A stretch of DNA of 64,000 nt from REEB52 sp964626905 (GTDB taxonomy: Bacteria > Chlamydiota > Chlamydiia > Chlamydiales > SM23-39), in NCBI GenBank assembly GCA_964626905.1, contig CAZVHA010000002.1, forward strand, positions 1-64,000. The letters run 5' to 3'. The position numbers and the translations under genes were made by a program. Below the pieces are notes generated by a model. That model ran no database searches, was not told where the DNA came from, and saw only the letters and a list, made by a program, of their open reading frames with translations. Of the stretch, positions 1 through 8,184 are shown piece after piece; within the stretch, counting starts at the first letter, position 1, and each line of letters begins with the position of its first letter.

Positions 1-2
1 AG

Positions 3-128
3 TTGCAGGTGGGACAGGCTGAATTCTTCGATCTGTTCCCCATGTACCAGGTGTTTCCTGCGCGAAATTACAAAATGTGTATTGAATTAGAAGATCGCAA
101 AGTTGAATGTATCAAAAACAGGCGCTAG
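3..128 (+). CDS. 3' end of an unidentified gene (partial)
   Basis: The reading frame is open from the window edge to TAG at 126-128 and encodes 41 residues ending in the basic tail CIKNRR. Its 5' part lies outside the window. It converges with the leftward gene that ends at 134, with only five bases between the two stops. I do not recognise a family from this fragment. The other two forward frames are closed by stops within the first 90 bases, which is the main support for the call. Confidence 0.5.
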   Translation: MQVGQAEFFDLFPMYQVFPARNYKMCIELEDRKVECIKNRR

Positions 129-133
129 TGCTC

Positions 134-793
134 CTATCGCTTTCGCTCTAGTACGGTAAGACCGTGGTTATTGAGCCTACGTTCTTTGAGCGTCCATTCA
201 GGATGTGTTTTTAAAAAATCGACAACAGCGGGCCAAAGGCCCTTTTTTTCTCGATTGATATGAGCTGGGTAGTCGGGGACAAATCCGCAGTAAAGACCTT
301 CATCTTGATGTCCCCACGGTTCACTTGTATCGTGCATGGCGATATATTTTTGAACTTTGGGTGAAAATTTTTCCAATTCATATGTGAGGTGGCGATAGGT
401 GTGCCAACTGTCGATGAAGAGGAGGTCTACAGGTGCAATATCAATTAAAAAATCGTTCGCTTCCCAAAATCGAAAAGAGATCCCCTTTTCTTTTGCGAGC
501 CTACTGACAAATGAGAGTTTATCTTTGGGCGGTGCATTGAGATCGATGCCAATGTAGCTTCGATCTTTTGATTTGCTCTCCGCAAGTCCTTGTAAAAATC
601 CCCAAGTGGAAACGAGCCCCCTTGTGCCGATTTCGACAACGGAGGAGCATTCGCTCGCAAGTTCGCGCAATCTCGGAATATGTTCATTGATGTCCGAAAT
701 GAGTCTACAATGAATCTCATATTGGGCCAAAAGAGGATCGGCTGCTGCGAGTTTAAAGACACAAATGAAAAGAAGGATTCTCAAAGTACGCAT
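134..793 (-). CDS. Exported class I SAM-methyltransferase-like protein
   Basis: The 219-aa product begins with a hydrophobic signal-like stretch (MRTLRILLFICVFKLAAA), so it is probably exported. The mature part resembles class I SAM-dependent methyltransferases of the Methyltransf_24/cephalosporin-hydroxylase-like type: VVEIGTRG near residue 54 fits the SAM-binding motif I, IGIDLN near 82 fits motif II, and LLFIDSWH near 124 resembles the conserved acidic/aromatic strand followed by a histidine. The substrate is unknown. A methyltransferase in the periplasm or outside the cell would lack an obvious SAM supply, so either it is delivered to the host or the hydrophobic start is an anchor. The gene is monocistronic, leftward, and lies downstream of pyrB. 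Confidence 0.55.
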   Translation of the reverse strand: MRTLRILLFICVFKLAAADPLLAQYEIHCRLISDINEHIPRLRELASECSSVVEIGTRGLVSTWGFLQGLAESKSKDRSYIGIDLNAPPKDKLSFVSRLAKEKGISFRFWEANDFLIDIAPVDLLFIDSWHTYRHLTYELEKFSPKVQKYIAMHDTSEPWGHQDEGLYCGFVPDYPAHINREKKGLWPAVVDFLKTHPEWTLKERRLNNHGLTVLERKR

Positions 794-838
794 AACTCCA
801 CCGCCTTTAAATGCATTCTAATAACAAACTACTCTATT

Positions 839-1744
839 TTACGCAATCAGTGACAAAAGGGCCATCCGGACAGGGATGCCATTGGCTGCTTGTTCAAAAA
901 AGTAGGCGCTAGGAAGAGTCTCAAGCCCCATTTCCATCTCATCGACGCGGGGAAGTGGGTGCAAAATCTTGAGATTGGGTTTTGCTTTATCGAGGTGTTT
1001 TTTCAAAAGGCGGCACGGATTGACCACCTTTTCGGTAGATTCGGCAAAGCGCTCTTTTTGAATGCGTGAAAGGTAGAGAATATCGACTTTGGGAACGATC
1101 TCTTCGATCCTTTCGTGGAAGGAAAATTTCACCCCTTTTCTTTTGAGCTCTTGAGAGATCTCCTCTGGAAGATGGAGCGATTCAGGGGAGACAAAGTAGA
1201 GTCTCGACTGATAGTGGGCAAGGGCGAGGCTCAAAGAGTGAATCGCCCTTCCATATTTGAGATCGCCAGCGAGGGCGATATGCAAATGCTCGATCTGTCC
1301 TTGGCATTCTTGGATCGTGAAGAGGTCGACGAGGGTCTGAGTTGGGTGCTGATTCGCCCCATCTCCTCCGTTGATGACGGGCACATCGGCCCCTTCTGCG
1401 GCGAGCCGTGCTGCTCCTTCTTGCGGGTGGCGGATCACGATGAGATCGGCAAAACTCCCAATCACTTTCATCGAATCGAAAAGGCTCTCTCCTTTTTTCA
1501 TCGAAGTGATTGCCTGATCGTGAAAACCGATCACAGAGCCCTCCAGGCGGATCATCGCCGCTTCAAAGGAGAGCCGCGTCCTTGTCGACGGTTCGAAAAA
1601 GCAGCTCGCCAAAATCTTCCCTTTCAAGGAGGGAGGCTTTTCTTTTCTCTTGATTTTTTGGGCTGTTTCTAAGATGAGCTCAATTTCCCCTTTGGACAAA
1701 TCTGAAATGGAGATGAGATCCCTTTTTTTAAGACTCTTTTGCAT
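839..1744 (-). CDS. pyrB: Aspartate carbamoyltransferase catalytic subunit
   Basis: The enzyme condenses carbamoyl phosphate with aspartate in the first committed step of pyrimidine synthesis. The 301-aa length is typical of the catalytic chain. The carbamoyl-phosphate motif FEPSTRTRLSFE lies near residues 50-61, HPTQTLVDLF near 133, and the aspartate-site motif HPLPRVDEM near 263. It is the last gene of the leftward run carA-carB-GT9-pyrB and its start overlaps the end of the GT9 gene by 17 bases, which implies translational coupling. No regulatory chain gene (pyrI) is visible nearby. Chlamydiaceae lack this pathway, so its presence separates this organism from them. Confidence 0.93.
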   Translation of the reverse strand: MQKSLKKRDLISISDLSKGEIELILETAQKIKRKEKPPSLKGKILASCFFEPSTRTRLSFEAAMIRLEGSVIGFHDQAITSMKKGESLFDSMKVIGSFADLIVIRHPQEGAARLAAEGADVPVINGGDGANQHPTQTLVDLFTIQECQGQIEHLHIALAGDLKYGRAIHSLSLALAHYQSRLYFVSPESLHLPEEISQELKRKGVKFSFHERIEEIVPKVDILYLSRIQKERFAESTEKVVNPCRLLKKHLDKAKPNLKILHPLPRVDEMEMGLETLPSAYFFEQAANGIPVRMALLSLIA

Positions 1745-2783
1745 CTTCTACCTTTTCATTTAGCATTGCAATTGCCTGATCAAACACCTCTTTGGTCCCA
1801 ATTTGCAAAAAGCAAAAGGGGAGCCTACACTTCCTCTTGAGACAAGGATCACAGGGCGATCTTCGAAAAATGGTGCTTGCCCGTTTTGCCTTGTGCGGCC
1901 CGCAAAGGGCGGGATCGGTCGATGCGTAGATCGCAATGACGGGGCGATTGAGAGCGCAAGCTAAATGGACAGGTCCCGTATCGTTCGAGATGATGAGATC
2001 CATCTCCTTTAAAAGAGCGGCAAATTGTCTGAGGCTCCTTTTCGGCTCATCGATGAAAGAGCCCGGAATTTGCGCGTGGACCTCTTCCATTAGGGCTCTT
2101 TCTTGCTCTATTCCGGTGATGAGAATTTTGCATTTGAGCGCCGAATGAAGCATTTGGCCAAGCTCGATGAATTTTTCTTTCGGCCATCTTTTGAATAGAT
2201 CATTTGAGCCGGGATGGAGCGCAATCCAAGGATGGCCGCTGCGCGGGGGAATTTTTTCCTCCTCACTCAAGAAAAAAGAGAGCGTCTCCGTCGTCGGCAT
2301 CACTCCCACCGCCTCCCCAATTTTCAGCCGCCTCACAATTTCATGCTGCGCTTGATTGGGAAGGGGATGGGTCAAAAGAGAATCGAGCCCTTTATTGATG
2401 CCAGCAGTTCCGACGATTTGGCGCGCCCCTAAAAGCGAGCAAAGGGGGAGCGTGAGGCGCTGCGATGCGTGAAATAAAAGGACCGTGTCAAACTGCTCTT
2501 TATAGAGCTCTTTCCAAAGGGAAAAGAGGGCTCCTTTTAAAAGGAACACCTTGTCGATGTGGGGATTGTGCTTGAGCACTTCAGCGCCGACTGTAGAGGT
2601 GAGCACTCCGATGTAGCAGTGAGGAAAACGGGTCCGAATTGATTCGATGGCGGGAGTTGCCCACAGAGTGTCTCCCAAGGCTGTTGTCGAGACGATCAAA
2701 AAGTGGTTTCTCTTTTGATTTTTTTGGGTGAGCAGCTGTCCCAGGCGAACCGCCGCTTTGATGAGGCGATTTTTTAACTGCAT
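1728..2783 (-). CDS. Glycosyltransferase family 9 (heptosyltransferase-like)
   Basis: The 351-aa protein has the layout of GT9 ADP-heptose:LPS heptosyltransferases: an N-terminal LIVSTTALGDTLWATPAIESIR segment (around residues 28-49) and, in the C-terminal half, ALHPGSNDLFKRWP followed by SNDTGPVHLACAL, the nucleotide-sugar site that characterises the WaaC/WaaF/RfaQ group. It probably adds a sugar to the lipooligosaccharide core on the cytoplasmic side of the inner membrane. It is wedged between carB (10-base overlap) and pyrB (17-base overlap), an odd place for an LOS gene inside a pyrimidine operon. Which heptosyl or other sugar position it serves cannot be told. Confidence 0.85.
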   Translation of the reverse strand: MQLKNRLIKAAVRLGQLLTQKNQKRNHFLIVSTTALGDTLWATPAIESIRTRFPHCYIGVLTSTVGAEVLKHNPHIDKVFLLKGALFSLWKELYKEQFDTVLLFHASQRLTLPLCSLLGARQIVGTAGINKGLDSLLTHPLPNQAQHEIVRRLKIGEAVGVMPTTETLSFFLSEEEKIPPRSGHPWIALHPGSNDLFKRWPKEKFIELGQMLHSALKCKILITGIEQERALMEEVHAQIPGSFIDEPKRSLRQFAALLKEMDLIISNDTGPVHLACALNRPVIAIYASTDPALCGPHKAKRASTIFRRSPCDPCLKRKCRLPFCFLQIGTKEVFDQAIAMLNEKVEDAKES

Positions 2784-5700
2784 GTCATCTCCTTGAGTGA
2801 GCGGACAGGGAGATTTTCCAATTTGAGCTCTGTGAGGCAGTGGAGAAAAATTTGTGCGAGCTGCAAATTGGTGATGAGCGGAATGTGATGGTCGATGGCA
2901 AGGCGCCGAATTTTGAAGCCAGCGCTATTTTTTTCGATGCCCGAGCGGGGAATATTGATGATCAGATCGACTTTTCGCTCTGCGAGCAAAGTGGCGATAT
3001 TGGGCTCATGTTTTTCGCCCACTTTATAGACAAAAATCGATCCGATCCCCTGCTTGGATAGAAAGTCGTGCGTCCCTTCTGTTGCAAAAAAGTCCCACCC
3101 TTGGCTCTCTAGCAGTGTGATCGAATCGAGCAGCTTATTTCGGTATTCAGATGGGACGCTGAGGAGCAGTTTTTTCCCGCTGATCGTCTGTTCCGTCGAT
3201 ATCCAAGAGACAAAAAGGGCCTCTAAATAGTTTTCCCCAATATGGGCCACTTCGCCAGTGGAGGCCATTTCGACATTCGCCACGGGATCTGCCCCTTTGA
3301 GTCTTTTGTAGGAAAACTGGGGCGTTTTGACTCCGACGTAATCGAGCTCGAGCGTCTCAAAGAGCCGTTTTTTATATTTGCCGAGATAAATTTCCGCTGT
3401 GATTTCGATCAGGTTGTGGTGCGTCACTTTGGAGACAAAAGGGAAAGAGCGAGAGGCGCGCACATTGCACTCGATCACCTGAATCGCGTTGTCTTTGGCG
3501 ATGAATTGGATGTTGAAGGGGCCTGTGATTTGGAGCGCTTTGACAATGGAACGGGTGATTTTTTTTGCCCGCCGAATCGTTTCGAGATAAAGCCTTTGCG
3601 GCGGCAGCACAATCGTCGCATCGCCCGAGTGAACCCCCGCGTTTTCCACATGCTCTGAAATCGCCGAAAGAATCAGCTCTCCTTTTTGGGCCACTCCGTC
3701 AATTTCGAGCTCTTTTGCCTGTTCGATGAATTTGGAGATCACAATCGGATAGTCGGGAGAAACGAGTGTCGCCTCCTTCAAATATTTTTCCAGCTCCATT
3801 TCTGTTGCGACCACATTCATCGCAGCGCCGGACAAGACGTAAGAGGGGCGGATCAACACCGGATATCCAACCTCTTCGGCAAAAATTTTTGCGCTGGTTA
3901 AATCGTGGGCTTTGACCCACGGGGGCTGATCGACGCCGAGCTCTTTCAAAAGGGTGGAAAAGGTGTCTCGATTTTCGGCCTTGTCGATGCACTCTGCCGG
4001 AGTTCCGAAGAGAAAAAGCCCATATTTATGAAGGGCGAGCGCCAAATTATTCGCAATTTGCCCTCCGACGGAGACGACGACCCCTTTTGGATTTTCGAAA
4101 TCGGCGATATCTTGCACCCTTTCAAGCGTCAGCTCCTCAAAATAGAGCCGGTCCGACTCGTCAAAATCGGTCGATACCGTCTCTGGATTGGAGTTGATCA
4201 AAATGACTTCGGTCCCAAGCCTTCGCAAAGTGCGGGCCATGTTGACGGCACACCAGTCAAACTCGACCGATGAGCCGATGCAATAGGGTCCCGATCCCAA
4301 AACGATCGCCGGTTTTTTCCTGGACGGGGCTACATCGTGAGAGGCGCCGTTATAAGTGGTGTAGAGGTAGTTGGTTTCGGTGTCGAATTCACCTGCGAGC
4401 GTATCGATCTGCTTGATGTAGGGAATAATGCCGTTTTCTATCCGAAAGCGCCTCACGTCGCCCTCTTTTTTCTTGAATATTTTCGCAAGGGACAGATCGG
4501 AAAACCCGAGCTCCTTTGCTCGGCGCACCAAAGAGGGCTCAAATTTTGCTTTCGAGAGCGCCTCTTGAAATTTTGACAAAGAAAACAGCTGCTCCAAAAA
4601 CCAACGCTCGATGTGCGATAGCGCATGGGCTTTTTCGACACTTCCCCCCTTTTGAAAAAACTGATAGAGGGCAAATAGGCGCCGGTCGGTCGGTTTGGAG
4701 ATATCGGAGATGAGATCTTCCATCACTTCAGGGGGGTGGTCGATGCCGCAAGAGCCGATATTGAGCATCCGGATCCCTTTTTGGAGCGCCTCTGGGAAAT
4801 TTCTGCCGATCGCCATCACTTCGCCGACGCTTTTCATCTCAGTTCCGATGGTTCTTTCGGCGCTTTTGAGTTTTTGAATATCCCAGCGGGGAATTTTGAC
4901 GACGATATAATCGAGGGCGGGCTCGAAAAAGGCGCTCGTTTTCCCTGTGATCGCATTGGTAATTTCATCGAGGCGGATGCCGAGGGAAAGTTTTGCTGCG
5001 ACAAACGCGAGGGGGTAACCCGTTGCCTTGGATGCGAGGGCACTCGATCGGGAAAGACGCGCATTCATCTCGATGACTCGGTATTCGCTTGTCCTCGGAT
5101 CGAGCGCGAATTGCACATTGCACTCGCCTTGAATTTTGAAATGTCTCGCACACCGGATGGCGATTTCGCGAAGGCGGTGAAACTCTTCGTTATTGAGCGT
5201 TTGCGATGGGGCAACGACGATGCTCTCTCCCGTGTGGATGCCCATCGGATCTAAATTTTCCATATTGCAAATGGTGAGCGCCTGATCTGCAATATCGCGC
5301 ACCACTTCATACTCAAATTCCTTCCAGCCGAGCAAGTATTCTTCGATGAGAATTTGGGGCGCCCCTTGAAGTGCTTCTTGGGCGCGGACTAAAAGCTCCT
5401 CCGGATCGCCAATTTTTCCGGAGCCGAGACCCCCTAGGGAAAATCCGGAGCGCATCATGAGGGGATAGCCGATTTTGCGTGCAGCTTGGAGAGCTTCTTT
5501 GACGCTGCGAACGGCGATGCTTTTGGGAGATAAAATGCCGATCGAAGCCAAGTTTTTCTTGAAAAGGTCGCGATCTTCGGTGAGCCGGATGGACTCCACA
5601 CTTGTGCCGAGCACTTTAACTTTATATTTTTGCAAAATGTGCGCCTCGTCTAGAGCGAGGCCCAAATTGAGCGCAGTTTGACCGCCAAAGCTGAGGAGAA

Positions 5701-5938
5701 TGGCAGAAGGCCTCTCTTTGGCGATGATTTTTTCTACCGTTACGAGATTGAGCGGTTCTAAATAGATCTCATCTGCCATGCCGAGATCGGTCTGAACAGT
5801 GGCGATATTCGGATTGACGAGGATGGTTTTGAGCCCCTCCTCTTTGAGCGCTTTGAGCGCCTGCGAGCCCGAGTAGTCAAACTCGCCCGCCTGTCCAATT
5901 CGAAGGCCCCCAGATCCTAAAATGAGTGCGCTTTTCAT
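2774..5938 (-). CDS. carB: Carbamoyl-phosphate synthase large chain
   Basis: The 1054-aa synthetase makes carbamoyl phosphate from bicarbonate, ATP and ammonia channelled from CarA. Both homologous halves are present: the first starts with LGSGGLRIGQAGEFDYSG, the second near residue 545 with LGSGPYCIGSSVEFDWCAV. Each half has an ATP-grasp domain (for example IQVIECNVRASRSFPFVSK in the second). The last 120 or so residues form the MGS-like allosteric domain, with NIPRSG and RRLAIDHHIPLITNLQLA. The length is close to the usual 1070. The start overlaps the end of carA by 4 bases and the end overlaps the GT9 gene by 10, so all four genes are probably one transcript. Confidence 0.97.
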   Translation of the reverse strand: MKSALILGSGGLRIGQAGEFDYSGSQALKALKEEGLKTILVNPNIATVQTDLGMADEIYLEPLNLVTVEKIIAKERPSAILLSFGGQTALNLGLALDEAHILQKYKVKVLGTSVESIRLTEDRDLFKKNLASIGILSPKSIAVRSVKEALQAARKIGYPLMMRSGFSLGGLGSGKIGDPEELLVRAQEALQGAPQILIEEYLLGWKEFEYEVVRDIADQALTICNMENLDPMGIHTGESIVVAPSQTLNNEEFHRLREIAIRCARHFKIQGECNVQFALDPRTSEYRVIEMNARLSRSSALASKATGYPLAFVAAKLSLGIRLDEITNAITGKTSAFFEPALDYIVVKIPRWDIQKLKSAERTIGTEMKSVGEVMAIGRNFPEALQKGIRMLNIGSCGIDHPPEVMEDLISDISKPTDRRLFALYQFFQKGGSVEKAHALSHIERWFLEQLFSLSKFQEALSKAKFEPSLVRRAKELGFSDLSLAKIFKKKEGDVRRFRIENGIIPYIKQIDTLAGEFDTETNYLYTTYNGASHDVAPSRKKPAIVLGSGPYCIGSSVEFDWCAVNMARTLRRLGTEVILINSNPETVSTDFDESDRLYFEELTLERVQDIADFENPKGVVVSVGGQIANNLALALHKYGLFLFGTPAECIDKAENRDTFSTLLKELGVDQPPWVKAHDLTSAKIFAEEVGYPVLIRPSYVLSGAAMNVVATEMELEKYLKEATLVSPDYPIVISKFIEQAKELEIDGVAQKGELILSAISEHVENAGVHSGDATIVLPPQRLYLETIRRAKKITRSIVKALQITGPFNIQFIAKDNAIQVIECNVRASRSFPFVSKVTHHNLIEITAEIYLGKYKKRLFETLELDYVGVKTPQFSYKRLKGADPVANVEMASTGEVAHIGENYLEALFVSWISTEQTISGKKLLLSVPSEYRNKLLDSITLLESQGWDFFATEGTHDFLSKQGIGSIFVYKVGEKHEPNIATLLAERKVDLIINIPRSGIEKNSAGFKIRRLAIDHHIPLITNLQLAQIFLHCLTELKLENLPVRSLKEMTCS

Positions 5939-6975
5939 AGGGAATCGATAAACCTTTGAAAGAGGTAAAATGCGTCGGTTGGCCCAGGGTGGCTTTCGGG
6001 GTGGAACTGGACGGCAAAGTAGGGGAGTTTTTTATGGGCGATTCCCTCAACCGAGTTGTCGTTCAAACTGCGCATGAGCACTTTCCAACTTTTGGGCAAA
6101 CTCTCCTCATCAATCGCATAGCCGTGATTTTGGGAGGTGAGGAGCGCTTTTTTTTGCTCGAGATCGATGCAGGGGTGGTTTTGTCCTCGGTGGCCAAATT
6201 TCAGCTTGTAGGTTTTAGCTCCGATGGCGAGGGCCAAAAGCTGCGCTCCGAGACAGATGCCCATGATCGGTTTTTCTCTAAGAAGCGCTTTTTTCAAAAT
6301 CGCAATGGTCTCCTTGCACACGGTTGGATCGCCCGGTCCATTGGAGATAAAGAGGGCGTCAAAATCGTCTTCTGAATAGTCGTAATCATAAGGGACGCGC
6401 ACAATTTGCACATCGAATTTCATGAGGGAGCGCAAAATATTTTCTTTCATGCCGCAATCGATCGCGATGATCTTCTTTTTCCCTTGCGCTTCGATTTTCT
6501 TTTCCAAGGGACTCACTCTTTTCACGAGATGGCTCTCATTTGGATCGATGAATTTTCGGGGCGCTTTTCCCATGCAAATAGCGCCGAGAGAAACCCCTTT
6601 TTTGCGCAAGAGTTTGGTGAGCATGCGGGTGTCGACATTGCAAATGAGGGGGATTTTTTGATTTTCTAGCCAATCGAGAAAAGAGAGTTTTGAATCCCAG
6701 TGGCTCGGAGTAGGATTGACCCAAGCGGCGACGACTCCAGCGGCGTGTATTTTCTTCGACTCCCAAGTTTTGCTTTCGGGGACGCCGTAGTTGCCGATGA
6801 GCGGATAGGTGAAAGTGAGGATTTGGCCTGCAAAAGAGGGGTCGGTGAGCGATTCGACATACCCGGTCATCCCCGTGGAAAAGACCACCTCGCCAAAGAA
6901 GGTCTCCTTTTGCCATTCGGGAGAAAGCCCAGGAAATACTTCCCCAGACTCCAGGACGAGTTTGGATGGAATCAT
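5935..6975 (-). CDS. carA: Carbamoyl-phosphate synthase small chain
   Basis: This 346-aa glutamine amidotransferase subunit supplies ammonia to CarB. The N-terminal domain carries GEVFFGE-like and STGMTGYVESLTDPSFAGQIL motifs. The C-terminal class I amidotransferase domain has the nucleophile in GICLGAQLLALA and the His-Glu pair in FHPESHPGP near the end. I place the start at ATG 6975 (MIPSKLVLESGEVF), which matches the family. An upstream in-frame start at 7128 would add 51 residues encoded by the adjacent inverted repeat and is not credible. It is the first gene of the leftward pyrimidine operon, whose promoter must lie in or beyond the inverted repeat. Confidence 0.95.
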   Translation of the reverse strand: MIPSKLVLESGEVFPGLSPEWQKETFFGEVVFSTGMTGYVESLTDPSFAGQILTFTYPLIGNYGVPESKTWESKKIHAAGVVAAWVNPTPSHWDSKLSFLDWLENQKIPLICNVDTRMLTKLLRKKGVSLGAICMGKAPRKFIDPNESHLVKRVSPLEKKIEAQGKKKIIAIDCGMKENILRSLMKFDVQIVRVPYDYDYSEDDFDALFISNGPGDPTVCKETIAILKKALLREKPIMGICLGAQLLALAIGAKTYKLKFGHRGQNHPCIDLEQKKALLTSQNHGYAIDEESLPKSWKVLMRSLNDNSVEGIAHKKLPYFAVQFHPESHPGPTDAFYLFQRFIDSL

Positions 6976-6980
6976 AGTTA

Positions 6981-7146
6981 TTAACTCGCTAGGCAAAAAT
7001 GAGACAAATTGCTTGCTGCGGCTTTGCCATATTGATCCTCCATCGTCGCCCATGGTTTTACCATGAGCTCCTCCTTCGGAGCGCTTTGCTTCAATCTGGC
7101 TTTGCCTCGCTAGCGCACTTTGTCTCATTTTTGCCTAGCGAGTTAA
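6981..7146. repeat. Intergenic palindrome with 28-bp perfect arms
   Basis: Bases 6981-7008 and 7119-7146 are exact reverse complements (28 bp). The 110-bp centre holds small hairpins (CATGGT/ACCATG and CTCC-TTC-GGAG). The right arm contains the hemH stop codon (TTA at 7143-7145, read leftward as TAA) and the left arm starts five bases upstream of the carA ATG, so the element fills the whole hemH-carA gap. It could act as a transcript-end hairpin for hemH, a 5' leader for carA, or be a miniature mobile element. Confidence 0.8.
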
Positions 7147-8129
7147 TATCGGAGAGTGTAGGAGAGAAAGGGGTTTTTTTCAACTCGGATTAGCGCATTT
7201 GTGTCGTAGAGTTCTTTGCTTTGTGCAATTTTTGCCAGGGCGTCAATCCAACTCTTTTCGAGGTTGAGGGCAGGACAGCGATACGCATTGAGCCCCTGTT
7301 TTTGAATGAGGGGCAAATAGAGTTTTTCGACTTCGAAAAGGGTTTCGATGTGATCTGAAGTGAAACTGATGGGGACAAAGACGATCTCTTTGCGCCCTTC
7401 ATTCCACTGCAAGATGTCCGTGCACACCTCGTTGGTGTAGGGCCTTAGCCATTCCCCCTTGCCAAATTTGGACTGATAGCAAAGGCGCCCCAACGCTTGG
7501 GGAAATTGTCTCATCACTCCCTGGAACGAGGCTTCACACTCTCTTTGATAAGGGTCGCCCTCATCGATAAACGCTTTGGGGACACCGTGAGCGGAAAAGA
7601 GGAGGGCCGTTTGCGATTCTTTGAGATTTTTTTCCTTAAGAAAAGAACGAATCCGGTTTTGATAAGAGGTGATGAATGCGCTGTGGGAGGCGTACGATTT
7701 TACCCAGTGGAGTTTTTTCGGTAAATGAGGGGCTAAAAAGCGGGCGATGCTCCCCGTTGTCGCATAGCAAAACTGGGGAAAAAGCGGCAAAACGATCATT
7801 TCGCCTGCAGTTTTTAAGGTTTGCAAAGTGTCCCTGTGAGTTTGGGGGAGATAGCGATGGAAGGTGAAGACATTTGTTTTAAGCCTTTTTTGCAAAAGCT
7901 CTCTTGTGGTTTCTGTATCGAAATAGATGGGAGATTTGCCTCCAATTTCCAAATAATCTTTGCGCAGTGTTAAGGCCCTTTTACGGGCTATCTTCCGAAA
8001 GAACCAGTTGTGAAAAAAAGGGGGAAAACGGGTTCGAATGACATCCCGATCTGTCAAAAGAGCTGTCAAAAAGGGATCAATTTCCTCTAAATCTCTCGGC
8101 CCGCCAAAATTGACAAGGAGGTAATTCAT
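7143..8129 (-). CDS. hemH: Ferrochelatase
   Basis: Ferrochelatase inserts ferrous iron into protoporphyrin IX, the last step of haem synthesis. The 328-aa product begins MNYLLVNFGGP, the classical start of the family. The metal-binding histidine is in LLFSAHGVP near residue 180, and PISFTSDHIETLFE near 260 holds the conserved acidic face. I use ATG 8129; an upstream TTG at 8141 would add only four residues. The stop codon lies inside the right arm of the neighbouring inverted repeat, so the last residues (TLRY) may have been altered by that element. It is transcribed leftward towards carA. Confidence 0.92.
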   Translation of the reverse strand: MNYLLVNFGGPRDLEEIDPFLTALLTDRDVIRTRFPPFFHNWFFRKIARKRALTLRKDYLEIGGKSPIYFDTETTRELLQKRLKTNVFTFHRYLPQTHRDTLQTLKTAGEMIVLPLFPQFCYATTGSIARFLAPHLPKKLHWVKSYASHSAFITSYQNRIRSFLKEKNLKESQTALLFSAHGVPKAFIDEGDPYQRECEASFQGVMRQFPQALGRLCYQSKFGKGEWLRPYTNEVCTDILQWNEGRKEIVFVPISFTSDHIETLFEVEKLYLPLIQKQGLNAYRCPALNLEKSWIDALAKIAQSKELYDTNALIRVEKNPFLSYTLRY

Positions 8130-8184
8130 GCGATGGGGCAAATGATAGCCCTAACTTAGATTTATGTCATCCGCTGGCGGGTTC

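Noticed and set aside
2840..5681. Several rightward frames of 60-172 aa opposite carB
   Set aside because: Typical antisense shadows of a GC-moderate, highly conserved gene.
6976..7128. N-terminal extension of CarA by 51 residues
   Set aside because: The extension is encoded by the inverted repeat and the family start MIPSKLVLESGEVF is clear.
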